Shown here: positions 1 to 8,990 of the stretch, piece by piece
Position numbering within the stretch: the stretch's first letter is position 1
Layout: every line of letters begins with the position of its first letter
NCBI GenBank assembly: GCA_040389445.1
Contig: JAZJZX010000014.1
Coordinates: 124,001-188,000 of the forward strand
Direction: 5' to 3'
DNA length: 64,000 bases
Origin: UBA5189 sp040389445
Lineage (GTDB): Bacteria > Chloroflexota > Limnocylindria > Limnocylindrales > CSP1-4
Notes under the pieces: model-generated
Database searches by the model: none
Seen by the model: only the letters and a program-made list of their open reading frames with translations
What the model was told of the DNA's origin: nothing
Translations under genes and position numbers: made by a program

Positions 1-16
1 GTTCGCTCCATACGAC

Positions 17-22
17 TATCGT
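17..22 (+). promoter_or_regulatory. -10 hexamer TATCGT, candidate leaderless promoter
   Basis: TATCGT ends 7 nt before the ATG at 30. This spacing would put transcription start at or beside the start codon. It also overlaps the alternative GTG at 21, which argues against that GTG as the start. Confidence 0.45.
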
Positions 23-29
23 GCCACCG

Positions 30-1820
30 ATGAGACCGCGATCACCCGACCGGGCGAACGGGCCGCTGCTCGTGTTCGGACCCTGGTCGCTGCGGTACGA
101 CCTCGGGTCCGCGCATCCGCTCACGCCGCGCCGTTTCGAACCGGGCATCGAGCTCCTCCGGTCGGTCGCAGGCGAGGAACCTCGGCGTCTCCTCCCGACG
201 CCGGCGCCCGACGAGACGCTCCAGTGGATTCACGAAGCCGCGTATGTGCGGACCGTGCAGCGCCTTTCCGACGCGCCGTTCGGTCCGCGCGAGGCGGGTA
301 TCGGCCCCGGGGACACGCCGGCCTTCGCCGGGATGCACGAGGCGGCCGCCGCGGTCGCCGGAGGCAGCGTCGCGGCCATCGAGGCGATCCTGGACGGCGC
401 GGCCGAGCACGCGTTCCATCCGGGCGGCGGATTGCACCATGCGATGTCCGATCGGGCGGCCGGCTTCTGTGTCTACGACGACCCCGCCCTCGCGATCGCC
501 CGGGCGCGACGAGACGGATTGCGCGTCCTGTACGTGGATCTGGACGTGCACCACGGTGACGGCGTCCAGGCAATTCACCGGGACGACCCGGGGGTGCTCA
601 CGGTATCGATCCACCAGTCGGGGAGAACGCTCTTTCCGGGGACTGGCTTCGTGGACGAGATCGGAGAAGGCGCCGCGGCCGGGACGGTCGTGAACCTGCC
701 GCTCGAACCCGCAACGGGGGAACGGGCGTGGCTCGCCGTCCTTCGGCAGCTGCTCCCGGAGCTTGCCGCGTCCTTCGGCCCGGACATCGTCGTATCGCAG
801 CACGGCGCAGACGCCCATGCCTGGGATCCACTCGCCAACCTTCGGGTCACCACGACCGCCATGGGCGCCGCGGCACGACTTGTCGACGCCATCGCTCATC
901 GCTGGGCGGGCGGCCGCTGGCTCGCGACGGGCGGCGGAGGATACGACGTCTACCGCGTCGTGCCCCGCACCTGGAGCCTCGTCTGGCTCGCCGCCCTCCA
1001 TCGTGAGCCGGGCGTCGCCGTTCCTGAGGTGTGGCGGAATCGCTGGAGCGCCGAGGCGGAGCGGTATGGCCAGTCGCCGCTCCCGACGTGGCTCGAGGAC
1101 GAAACGAATGCGGGCATGAGCGTGGACGCCGTGCAGGAGGCGGCGGAGCGGGCGGCGATCCAGACCGGCGCATTCGTGCGCGACTTGACGGTGCCGGCAC
1201 TGATCCGCACGGCGACCGACCTGGGTTGGTGGTCGGCGCTCGAGGACCTCGGCATCGAAGGCGGCAGGCGAACGGTGAACGGCGAGCCGCCAGGGTGGGT
1301 CGCACAGCCGCGCGATGGAGACGCGACTTCAACTCACCTCGAGATTGTCGACAGGGTCGATGCATCGCGATGGGCGAGCCTCGATCTCGTTCGCGGGACA
1401 CTCCCGCCGCTGGATCCGGCCACGGCCCATGGGCTGATATCGGCCGCGCTCGCTTCAGCGCATCGAGTCCGGGTGTCGGCGGCGATCGCGGGAGGCAGGA
1501 TCGTCGGCGCCGTCGTATCGGCCGACTCGGCGGCCGACGTCGGGGTCGCCCGCTCGCTCCTCGGCATTGGCGTGGCGCCTCGTCACCGTCAACGGGGCAT
1601 CGCGTCCGCTCTGCTCCGTGCCCATGTCGGAGCCATGCCCGAGGCGACGCGCTGGGTGGCTGCCGTCACCGTGGCCGAACGCGACCCGGTCGAGCCGCTG
1701 CCCGCCGTCACCCGGGCAGCCGTTGCTCGACGTCTGCTCGAAGGAGCCGGGTTCCGGGTTCAGCGAGCGACCGGCCAGCTCGGCCACGCAGACCCACACG
1801 CGATCGTCGCCCGGCGCTGA
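30..1820 (+). CDS. HDAC/AcuC-like deacetylase fused to a C-terminal GNAT domain
   Basis: Arginase-fold deacetylase of the histone deacetylase / acetoin-utilisation / acetylpolyamine amidohydrolase family, joined to an acetyltransferase-like domain. The first ~340 residues show HPGGGLHHA and DLDVHHGDGVQ, the latter with the zinc/charge-relay Asp-His residues, then SQHGADAH and a GGGGY segment, all typical of the family. The last ~150 residues hold the GNAT acetyl-CoA motif around GVAPRHRQRGIASALL. Zn-dependent deacetylation is therefore likely; the substrate is not visible. The start at ATG 30 is preferred over GTG 21 because a -10-like TATCGT overlaps the latter. No Shine-Dalgarno is visible. 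AcuC proteins are usually about 380 residues, so the ~596-residue length reflects the fusion. Confidence 0.85.
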   Translation: MRPRSPDRANGPLLVFGPWSLRYDLGSAHPLTPRRFEPGIELLRSVAGEEPRRLLPTPAPDETLQWIHEAAYVRTVQRLSDAPFGPREAGIGPGDTPAFAGMHEAAAAVAGGSVAAIEAILDGAAEHAFHPGGGLHHAMSDRAAGFCVYDDPALAIARARRDGLRVLYVDLDVHHGDGVQAIHRDDPGVLTVSIHQSGRTLFPGTGFVDEIGEGAAAGTVVNLPLEPATGERAWLAVLRQLLPELAASFGPDIVVSQHGADAHAWDPLANLRVTTTAMGAAARLVDAIAHRWAGGRWLATGGGGYDVYRVVPRTWSLVWLAALHREPGVAVPEVWRNRWSAEAERYGQSPLPTWLEDETNAGMSVDAVQEAAERAAIQTGAFVRDLTVPALIRTATDLGWWSALEDLGIEGGRRTVNGEPPGWVAQPRDGDATSTHLEIVDRVDASRWASLDLVRGTLPPLDPATAHGLISAALASAHRVRVSAAIAGGRIVGAVVSADSAADVGVARSLLGIGVAPRHRQRGIASALLRAHVGAMPEATRWVAAVTVAERDPVEPLPAVTRAAVARRLLEGAGFRVQRATGQLGHADPHAIVARR

Positions 1821-1822
1821 AC

Positions 1823-1912
1823 CAGGCGAGTGGCGGCCCCGAGGCGAGGCGCTGAGGCCAAGGTGCGTTGCGGCCCCGAGGCGAGTGGCGGCCCCGAGGC
1901 GCGAGGCGGCCC
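1823..1912. repeat. imperfect GC-rich tandem repeats
   Basis: The non-coding gap after the deacetylase gene repeats GCGGCCCCGAGGCG three times, with variants of GAGGCGAGTGGC between copies. It looks like slippage-prone simple sequence. The short ORFs across it look like shadows. Confidence 0.6.
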
Positions 1913-1939
1913 GTGGCCACGCCGACGCTCCGTAGATGG

Positions 1940-1968
1940 ATCGACCCGGGCTTGGGGCCCGGGTCGAT
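1940..1968. terminator. bidirectional terminator-like hairpin
   Basis: ATCGACCCGGG at 1940-1950 is perfectly complementary to CCCGGGTCGAT at 1958-1968, giving an 11-bp stem with a 7-nt loop. It lies between the convergent deacetylase and DoxX-like genes. No U-tract follows, as is common in high-GC genomes. Confidence 0.6.
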
Positions 1969-2023
1969 TGAAGGAGGGGCGCGGCTTCCGGTCGTTGCGG
2001 GATTCCTACGGGACCCGCGACAG

Positions 2024-2782
2024 TCAACTACCCGTGTTCATCGGGCGCGTGGAGACTTTTGATCGCCACGGCGTCCCGAGCATGGGGAGGAGGTAGCGGT
2101 CCATCCCGTAGTAGCCGGCGACGCGCCAGGCCAGGATCAGGCCGATCGCGAAGGTGAACAGGACCGGGTTGGTCGACGCCGAGCCGGCCAGCAGGAAGGA
2201 CATGTTCATCAGCGCTCCGAAGAACGCGGCCACGCCCACCAGCGCACCCACGACCAGGCCGATGCCGACCGCCAGCTCGCCGAACGCGATGAGTGGGGCG
2301 AACCAGCTCTGGCTGTCATTGTTCAGCAGGAAGTTGATGAAATCGCGATACCACTCGAAGGAGATCGGCGGGCGACCTTTCTCCGGGATCGACACCGCGT
2401 TCGCCCAGTAGCCTTCGAGCGCGGAGCCGCCGTCAAGCCAGCCAGGACCCGTGATCTTGTGCAGCGCGGCCTCGATCCAGGAGAAGCCGATGAACAGGCG
2501 GATCGGCAGCCAGAAGAGGCCGGCTTTCGTGTTGCTGAACAGGAACCGCGTAAACGCCGGGCCTTCGACCTCGACGACCTCAGCTCCCGGGGCGTTGCGA
2601 TCCGTGAAGAAGAGAGCCACCACCACGATGGCCAGGATCCAGAACGCGACGGTCACGATCGACCGGAGGGATTCGCCACCAAGCGTCTCTGGGCGGATCT
2701 CCGCCACCGGGATCTCCATCCATAAGACAAGCGCTGCAGCAAGCAACGCGAGGGGCGTCGCCCATTTCCTGAAGTTCATCAT
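2024..2782 (-). CDS. DoxX-like membrane protein
   Basis: 252-residue integral membrane protein. An N-terminal hydrophobic segment (MMNFRKWATPLALLAAALVL) is followed by a second helix. The DoxX/TQO-small-subunit-like part contains LFIGFSWIEAALHKITGPGW, an acidic/aromatic loop, and GELAVGIGLVVGALVGVAA plus further helices. Such proteins are small four-helix quinone-linked or redox-linked membrane subunits; the specific reaction is not visible. The start is set at the ATGATG near 2782 because GGAAGGGAAG precedes it at good spacing; in-frame ATGs further upstream have no such site and would add low-complexity sequence. It is divergent from lhr. Confidence 0.75.
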   Translation of the reverse strand: MMNFRKWATPLALLAAALVLWMEIPVAEIRPETLGGESLRSIVTVAFWILAIVVVALFFTDRNAPGAEVVEVEGPAFTRFLFSNTKAGLFWLPIRLFIGFSWIEAALHKITGPGWLDGGSALEGYWANAVSIPEKGRPPISFEWYRDFINFLLNNDSQSWFAPLIAFGELAVGIGLVVGALVGVAAFFGALMNMSFLLAGSASTNPVLFTFAIGLILAWRVAGYYGMDRYLLPMLGTPWRSKVSTRPMNTGS

Positions 2783-3023
2783 GGCTTGCTTCCCTTCCAT
2801 GGTCTGCGGGCGCGTCCGTCGATGATCGCCGCAGCAACCGTGCCGAGTTCTGGTCCGGCTGCTATCGCCATCATCAACGCGGACCCAGGATGGAGCAATG
2901 GCCTGATGGCCCGCCAGAGGGTGCCGACTGGCCGGTGGACCCGTGCCCAATGGCCCGCAGCCCGGGCGGCCCCTCCACCGGCGTTCTCTTTCGAACATCT
3001 GGTCGGTCTCGTTGCCGGAAAGG

Positions 3024-3029
3024 TACACT
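3024..3029 (+). promoter_or_regulatory. -10 hexamer TACACT for lhr
   Basis: TACACT ends 9 nt before the GTG of lhr, and no Shine-Dalgarno lies between. It is one of several leaderless-type promoters in this window. Confidence 0.45.
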
Positions 3030-3038
3030 CTGTGACCC

Positions 3039-6000
3039 GTGCGATCGAAGTCCGCGTCCGCCCAGACGACTGACCGTTCCGACCCGCTGGCGCCCTTCGC
3101 GCCGGCCGTCCGCTCGTGGTTCGAATCCGCGTTCGAGCGACCCACGCCCGCCCAGGTCGGGGGGTGGGCGGCGATCGCCGCCGGCCGGCACACGCTGATC
3201 CACGCGCCGACGGGGAGCGGCAAGACCCTGGCGGCATTCCTGTGGTGCCTGGATCGGCTGGCCCGCGATCCGACGCCGCCACCCACGCGGACGATGCCGG
3301 GGAGCGTCCGGGTGCTCTATGTCTCGCCGCTCAAGGCACTGACCTACGACGTCGAACGGAATCTGCGCGCACCCCTGCACGGGATCTCGCTGGCTGCCCA
3401 GCGTCTCGGGCAGCCCGGCCCTGTCATCACGATCGCGTCGCGGACCGGTGATACGCCCCAGGAAGATCGTCGCCGGCTGGCCAGGACGCCCCCCGACATC
3501 CTCGTGACGACGCCCGAGAGCCTGTACCTCCTCCTGACCTCCGGAGCCAGGGAACGTCTCCGTCGCGTGGAAGCGATCATCGTGGACGAGGTCCACGCCA
3601 TCGCCGGTTCCAAGCGGGGAGCGCACCTGGCCCTCTCGCTCGAGCGGCTCGAGCACCTTCGAGGCAGGGACGCGCCGCCGCTCCAGCGGATCGGCCTGTC
3701 GGCCACGCAGCGACCGCTCGACACGATCGCCCGCTTCCTGGGCGGCGTGGGTCCCGGCCGAGACGTGGCCATCGTCGATGCGGGGTCAAGAAAGGCGCTG
3801 GACCTGGAAGTGGTCGTCCCGGTCGAGGACATGAGCCGCCTCGGCGAGATCGTGACCGCTGCCGGCCCCGGCCCGGACGCGCCTGCCTGGCGGGATGAGC
3901 TCCGCACGAGCATCTGGCCGGCCATCCATCCCCGCATCCTCGAACTCATCCGGGCGCACCGCAGCACGATCGTGTTCACGAACAGCCGGCGTCTCGCGGA
4001 GCGTCTCGCTCATCGTCTCAACGACCTCGCCGGCGAGGAGCTGGTGCGGGCACACCACGGCAGCATCGCGCGCGAGCAGCGCCTCGAGATCGAGCAGGGA
4101 CTCAAGGCCGGGCGACTCCCGGCCATCGTGGCGACGAGCAGTCTCGAGCTCGGGATCGACATGGGTGCCGTGGATCTCGTCATCTTGGTGGAATCGCCGA
4201 CGAGCGTCGCGTCCGGGCTTCAGCGGGTCGGTCGGGCGGGGCACCGCGTGGGCGAGCCGTCGAAGGGTGTGCTCTTTCCGAAGTTCCGAGGCGACCTGCT
4301 CGAGGCGGCGGTCGTCGTGGGACGGATGCACGAGGGCGCCATCGAGACGACGGTCGTGCCACGGAATCCCCTCGACGTGCTCGCCCAGCAGCTCGTCGCG
4401 ATGACGGTCATGCAGCCGTGGACCGTGGCCGACCTGTACGCCACGGTGACGCGCGCCGCGCCGTTCGAATCGCTCTCCCGTGAGGCCCTCGAATCGGTCC
4501 TCGGCATGCTCGCCGGCGCGTACCCATCGGACGAGTTCGCGGAGCTCAAGGCACGGGTCGTGTGGGATCGCGTCACCGATGTCGTCGAGGGGCGGCGCGA
4601 CGCCCGCGTGGTGGCCGTCACCTCCGGCGGCACGATCCCGGATCGCGGCCTCTTCGGCGTGTTCCTGACCGGCGAGACCGGCACACCCGGTCGGCGAGTC
4701 GGCGAACTCGACGAGGAGATGGTCTACGAGCTCCGGGCGGGCATGCACGGCGATGTCATCGTGCTCGGTGCCAGCAGCTGGCGGATCCTCGAGATCACGC
4801 CGGGTCGGGTCATCGTCCAGCCGGCGCCGGGCGTGCCGGGCAAGCTGCCGTTCTGGAAGGGCGACGCGGTCGGCCGCCCGATCGAACTGGGGCGCGCGAT
4901 CGGCGCCTTCGTACGAGCGGCAGAGTCGGACCTCGCGCGCGGCAAGCGCGGCCGAAAGCTCGTCCATGACCGGCTCCGGGCGGCCCACGACCTGGACGAG
5001 CTGGCGACCAACAACCTGCTCGCCTACCTCGAGGAGGAGCGCGAGGTCTCGGGTGCGCTGCCGACCGATCGACGCATCGTGGTCCAGCGCTTCCGCGATG
5101 AGCTGGGCGACTGGCGCCTGGTGATCCTGACCCCGTTCGGGGGACGAATCCACGCTCCGTGGACGCTCGCGATCGAGCAACGCCTGCGCGAGCGCCTGGC
5201 CATCGAGGTGCAGACGATCTGGTCCGACGATGGCATCGCGGTGCGGTTGCCCGAGGGCGAGGGCGACGACAGCCTCGCCCGCCTCGCCGAGATCGAGGCG
5301 CTCCTCTTTCCGGCAGCCGACGAGATCGAGGACCTGGTGGTCGAGACGGTCGGCGGCACGGCGCTGTTCGCCTCCCGGTTCCGGGAGAACGCGGGCCGCG
5401 CCCTGCTCCTGCCGCGCCGCCGGCCCGGGATGCGAACCCCGCTCTGGCAGCAGCGCCAGCGCGCCGCCGACCTGCTGGCCGTCGCCTCCCGCTACGGGAG
5501 CTTTCCGATCCTCGTCGAGACGTATCGCGAGTGCCTCGCGGATGTCTTCGACCTCGATGCCCTGCGCGAGGTCCTTTCGGCCGTCGAGCGGCGCGAGATC
5601 ACGGTCCATGCCGTCGAGACGACGCGGGCGTCGCCGTTCGCATCGTCCCTGCTGTTCGACTACGTCGCGGCGTACATGTACGAGGGTGACGCCCCGCTGG
5701 CGGAGCGTCGGGCCGGGGCGCTTGCGCTCGACCGCGATCTGCTGCGCGAATTGCTGGGCCAGGAGGAACTCCGCGAGCTCCTCGACGCCGAAGCGCTGGC
5801 CGACCTGGAGCTGTCCCTCCAGGCGTTGAGCGAGGATCGCCGCGCCGACAGCATCGATCAGGTTCACGACCTGCTCCGGCGTCTCGGCGACCTGTCCGAG
5901 GCCGAGGTGTCGGCGCGGGTAGCCGGCGCGGCGGCCGTCTCCGGACCGTGGCTGGCGGTGCTCGGCGCCACACGCCGGGCGATCCTCGTCCGCATCGGCG

Positions 6001-7625
6001 GCGAGGACCGCTGGATCGCGATCGAGGATGCCGGACGGTATCGCGACGGCGTGGGTGCGGTGCCGCCGGACGGCGTGCCGGACGCGTTCCTGGCGCCGGT
6101 CATGGGAGCCATGGACGGCCTCCTGGCCCGCTGGGCTCGCAGCCACGGCCCCTTCCTGGCGGCGGATCCGGCCCATCGATGGGCCCTGCCCGTCGGCGTG
6201 GTGGCCGATGCGCTCACCCGGCTGGGCGAAGCCGGGACGCTCCTACGGGGTGAGTTCAGGCCGGGGGGCAGCGAGCGGGAATGGTGCGATCCCGAGGTCC
6301 TGCGGCTTCTCCGGCGGCGTTCGCTGGCACGATTGCGACACGCCGTCGAACCCGTGGATGGGACGGCGCTGGCTCGATTCCTGCCGGCCTGGCAGGGCGT
6401 CACTGCGATCGGGCCGATCCCCGGCCCGCTGCGTGGCACGGCCGCACTGGAGCGCCTTGCCGAGGTCGTCGATCAGTTGTCCGGCGTGGCGATCCCTGCG
6501 TCCGTGCTGGAACGAGACGTCCTGGCGGCCAGGGTCCCGGGGTATCAGCCGCGCCTGCTCGATGAACTCGGCGCGCTCGGCGAAGTTGCCTGGACCGGGC
6601 GCGGTAGCCTGGGCCGTGACGACGGGCGGGTCGTGCTCCATCGGCCCGGCCGCGAGGCCCTCGGCCCGGACGGGCCTCCCGACCCGGCGGGGCGACCGGA
6701 TGGTCCGGTTCACGCGGCCATCCGGGACCACCTTGCAGGGCGCGGCGCATCGTTCTTCCGGGAGTTGCAGGGCGCCGTCCGGGGAGCGTCGGATCGGGTG
6801 ATCCTCGACGCGTTGTGGGATCTGGTCTGGTCCGGCGAAGTCACCAACGACACATTCGCGCCGTTGCGCGCCTTGCGCTGGAAGCGGCCGACGCGTTCCA
6901 CGGCCCGGCCGCGAGCTGCACGGTTGACGGCCCTCGGGCCCCCCGAGGCGGCCGGGCGATGGTCCCAGGTGAGGGTCACGGACGGCGCCGCAACTCCGAC
7001 GATGCGCCTCCATGCCACGGCGCTGGCGCTGCTCGACCGGCACGGGGTGCTCGTTCGGGACGCGGTGATGGCCGAGGGTCTGACAGGCGGATTCGCCGGG
7101 GTCTACCCGGTGCTGCGTGCCCTGGAGGACGCGGGGCGGATCCGGCGTGGGTACTTCGTGGAAGGGCTCGGCGCGGCCCAGTTCGCGCTGCCGGGCGCGA
7201 TCGACCGGCTGCGCGCGGTCCGGGATGCCACGGGCGAGGGAGGACGCCCGATCGTTTTCGTGCTGGCGGCCGCAGACCCGGCCAATCCATACGGGGCCGC
7301 GCTGGCCTGGCCACGGCGCGGAGATGACGACCGACGTCCGCTGGCTCGGTCTGCCGGCGCCTACGTGGTCGTCGTGGACGGGCTGGCGACGCTGTACCTG
7401 GAACGTGGGGGACGGACCCTCCAGACGCTGGCCCCGTTCGATGCCGAAGCCGTCGCAGCCCTGGCCGTCCCGGCGCTTCGATCCCTCGTCGGCGACGGTC
7501 GAGAACGCGAACTCGTCATCACGAAGGTCGACGGACTACCGGTGGCCGATTCGCCCCACCGGGCCGCGCTGCTGGCGGCCGGGTTCGTCGCCGGTTACCG
7601 GGGTCTCGTGCTGCGGGTTCGCTGA
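3039..7625 (+). CDS. lhr: Lhr-type large superfamily 2 DNA helicase
   Basis: 1528-residue ATP-dependent helicase, close to the ~1538 residues of full-length E. coli Lhr. RecA1 has Walker A TGSGKT (about residues 58-63), the DEVH box (183-186) and LSATQRP. RecA2 carries ATSSLELGIDMG and the arginine-finger motif QRVGRAGHR. The winged-helix, beta-barrel (HELICc-WH-Lhr) and long C-terminal (Lhr-CTD) regions follow without a break. Family members are 3'-5' single-strand DNA translocases linked to DNA repair. The gene is transcribed alone, diverging from the DoxX-like gene and converging on chrA. It starts at GTG 3039, 9 nt after a -10-like hexamer. Confidence 0.95.
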   Translation: MRSKSASAQTTDRSDPLAPFAPAVRSWFESAFERPTPAQVGGWAAIAAGRHTLIHAPTGSGKTLAAFLWCLDRLARDPTPPPTRTMPGSVRVLYVSPLKALTYDVERNLRAPLHGISLAAQRLGQPGPVITIASRTGDTPQEDRRRLARTPPDILVTTPESLYLLLTSGARERLRRVEAIIVDEVHAIAGSKRGAHLALSLERLEHLRGRDAPPLQRIGLSATQRPLDTIARFLGGVGPGRDVAIVDAGSRKALDLEVVVPVEDMSRLGEIVTAAGPGPDAPAWRDELRTSIWPAIHPRILELIRAHRSTIVFTNSRRLAERLAHRLNDLAGEELVRAHHGSIAREQRLEIEQGLKAGRLPAIVATSSLELGIDMGAVDLVILVESPTSVASGLQRVGRAGHRVGEPSKGVLFPKFRGDLLEAAVVVGRMHEGAIETTVVPRNPLDVLAQQLVAMTVMQPWTVADLYATVTRAAPFESLSREALESVLGMLAGAYPSDEFAELKARVVWDRVTDVVEGRRDARVVAVTSGGTIPDRGLFGVFLTGETGTPGRRVGELDEEMVYELRAGMHGDVIVLGASSWRILEITPGRVIVQPAPGVPGKLPFWKGDAVGRPIELGRAIGAFVRAAESDLARGKRGRKLVHDRLRAAHDLDELATNNLLAYLEEEREVSGALPTDRRIVVQRFRDELGDWRLVILTPFGGRIHAPWTLAIEQRLRERLAIEVQTIWSDDGIAVRLPEGEGDDSLARLAEIEALLFPAADEIEDLVVETVGGTALFASRFRENAGRALLLPRRRPGMRTPLWQQRQRAADLLAVASRYGSFPILVETYRECLADVFDLDALREVLSAVERREITVHAVETTRASPFASSLLFDYVAAYMYEGDAPLAERRAGALALDRDLLRELLGQEELRELLDAEALADLELSLQALSEDRRADSIDQVHDLLRRLGDLSEAEVSARVAGAAAVSGPWLAVLGATRRAILVRIGGEDRWIAIEDAGRYRDGVGAVPPDGVPDAFLAPVMGAMDGLLARWARSHGPFLAADPAHRWALPVGVVADALTRLGEAGTLLRGEFRPGGSEREWCDPEVLRLLRRRSLARLRHAVEPVDGTALARFLPAWQGVTAIGPIPGPLRGTAALERLAEVVDQLSGVAIPASVLERDVLAARVPGYQPRLLDELGALGEVAWTGRGSLGRDDGRVVLHRPGREALGPDGPPDPAGRPDGPVHAAIRDHLAGRGASFFRELQGAVRGASDRVILDALWDLVWSGEVTNDTFAPLRALRWKRPTRSTARPRAARLTALGPPEAAGRWSQVRVTDGAATPTMRLHATALALLDRHGVLVRDAVMAEGLTGGFAGVYPVLRALEDAGRIRRGYFVEGLGAAQFALPGAIDRLRAVRDATGEGGRPIVFVLAAADPANPYGAALAWPRRGDDDRRPLARSAGAYVVVVDGLATLYLERGGRTLQTLAPFDAEAVAALAVPALRSLVGDGRERELVITKVDGLPVADSPHRAALLAAGFVAGYRGLVLRVR

Positions 7626-7663
7626 CGGCACGGTTGCTCGCTGTCCGTTTGTGGTGGCACCAC

Positions 7664-8869
7664 CTATCCCGACGGGATGCCGATCAGTTGCCCGGCCAGC
7701 GCCGCCAGCGCGACGACCATGACCAGCGGGATACGTCCCGAGAAGAGAAGCCCAAGAGCCGCCGCCGCGATGACGACGTCGATCGGAGCGCCGATGGCGC
7801 CCGTCCAGATCGGCGTGTAGAGCGCGGCGAGCAGGATGCCCACGACCGCGGCATTCGTTCCCGTCAGGGAACGCCGGAAGCCGACGGAGACTCGCAGGAC
7901 ATCCCAGAAGGGCAGTACCCCGAAGATCAGGAGAAATGAGGGCAGGAAGATCCCGACGAGAGCGATCGTCGCACCTGCCCAACCGGCCGGCGACGCAGCC
8001 GACACCGCTCCGAGGTAGGCAGCGAAGGTGAAGAGCGGCCCAGGGACGGCCTGGGCGGCGCCATAGCCCGCCAGGAACTGGTCGTCGCTCACCCAGCCGG
8101 GGCCGACGACCGTCGAGTGGAGGAGCGGGAGCACGACATGGCCGCCGCCGAAGACGAGCGCACCGGTCCGGTAGAACGCGTCGAACAGGGCGAGGGCCTG
8201 CCCACCGGCGACCGCCCGCAGGACCGGCAGGCCGACGAGCAGGGCGAAGAACCCCCCGAGGGCCACGATCCCGACTCGACGTGACACGGGGCGGGACGCC
8301 GGGCTCGCCTCGCTGCCGGTGGGCCTGATCGCCGGTCGAGGCAGCACGAACCGGCCGACGAGCGCCCCGCCGGCGATGATCGCCACCTGCGCAAAGGGTG
8401 TGGTCCAGGCCAGCGCGCCCGCGGACGCGAGGATCGCGACGACCCGCCGGGGCCAGTCGGGCGTGAGCGTGCGCGCCATCGCAACGACGGCCTGGGCGAC
8501 CACCGCCACGGCCGCGATCTTGAGGCCGTGCACCCAGCCCGCGGTCGAGAGGTCGACGGAGGCCGTCAGCAGGCCGAACAGGACGAGCGCGATCGCCGAC
8601 GGCAGCGTGAACCCGAGCCACGCGGCGAGGCCGCCTGCCATCCCCGCTCGGCGCGTGCCGATGGCGATCCCGAGCTGGCTGCTCGCCGGTCCGGGCAGGA
8701 ACTGGCACAGCGCGACCAGGTCCGCGAATGCCGTATCGTCGAGCCACCGCCGGCGCTCGACATACTCGCGCCGGAAGTACCCGAGGTGGGCGACCGGTCC
8801 ACCGAACGAGGTCAGCCCCAGGCGCAGGGAGGAGCGCAGCACCTCGAGTACGGAACCACGGTCCGTCAT
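7664..8869 (-). CDS. chrA: Chromate transporter, long-chain ChrA family
   Basis: 401-residue CHR-superfamily membrane protein, built as two homologous halves like long-chain ChrA. The N-half motif is GLTSFGGPVAHLGYFRREYV followed by CQFLPGPASSQLGI. The C-half has GALVFGGGHVVLPLL and GYGAAQAVPGPLFTFAAYLG. About ten hydrophobic helices are visible, with a charged linker near residue 200. Family members export chromate, although many homologues have unknown anion substrates. The longer reading frame upstream of ATG 8869 runs antisense to low-complexity sequence and lacks family similarity, so the start is set here. It converges with lhr and lies downstream of the GH13 gene on the same strand. 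Confidence 0.9.
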   Translation of the reverse strand: MTDRGSVLEVLRSSLRLGLTSFGGPVAHLGYFRREYVERRRWLDDTAFADLVALCQFLPGPASSQLGIAIGTRRAGMAGGLAAWLGFTLPSAIALVLFGLLTASVDLSTAGWVHGLKIAAVAVVAQAVVAMARTLTPDWPRRVVAILASAGALAWTTPFAQVAIIAGGALVGRFVLPRPAIRPTGSEASPASRPVSRRVGIVALGGFFALLVGLPVLRAVAGGQALALFDAFYRTGALVFGGGHVVLPLLHSTVVGPGWVSDDQFLAGYGAAQAVPGPLFTFAAYLGAVSAASPAGWAGATIALVGIFLPSFLLIFGVLPFWDVLRVSVGFRRSLTGTNAAVVGILLAALYTPIWTGAIGAPIDVVIAAAALGLLFSGRIPLVMVVALAALAGQLIGIPSG

Positions 8870-8990
8870 CCGGCAGCGACCGATGCCCCGACGCGCCGGA
8901 CCGGCGGCGACGTCCTCCTGGTCATCCCGTCGCCCATGGAGCAAGATGAGCGTGGCTTGCCAGCCATGCCGGAGGGGCCGGCCAAACTGA

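Noticed and set aside
21..23. GTG as the start of the deacetylase gene
   Set aside because: It is overlapped by the TATCGT element that gives leaderless spacing to ATG 30.
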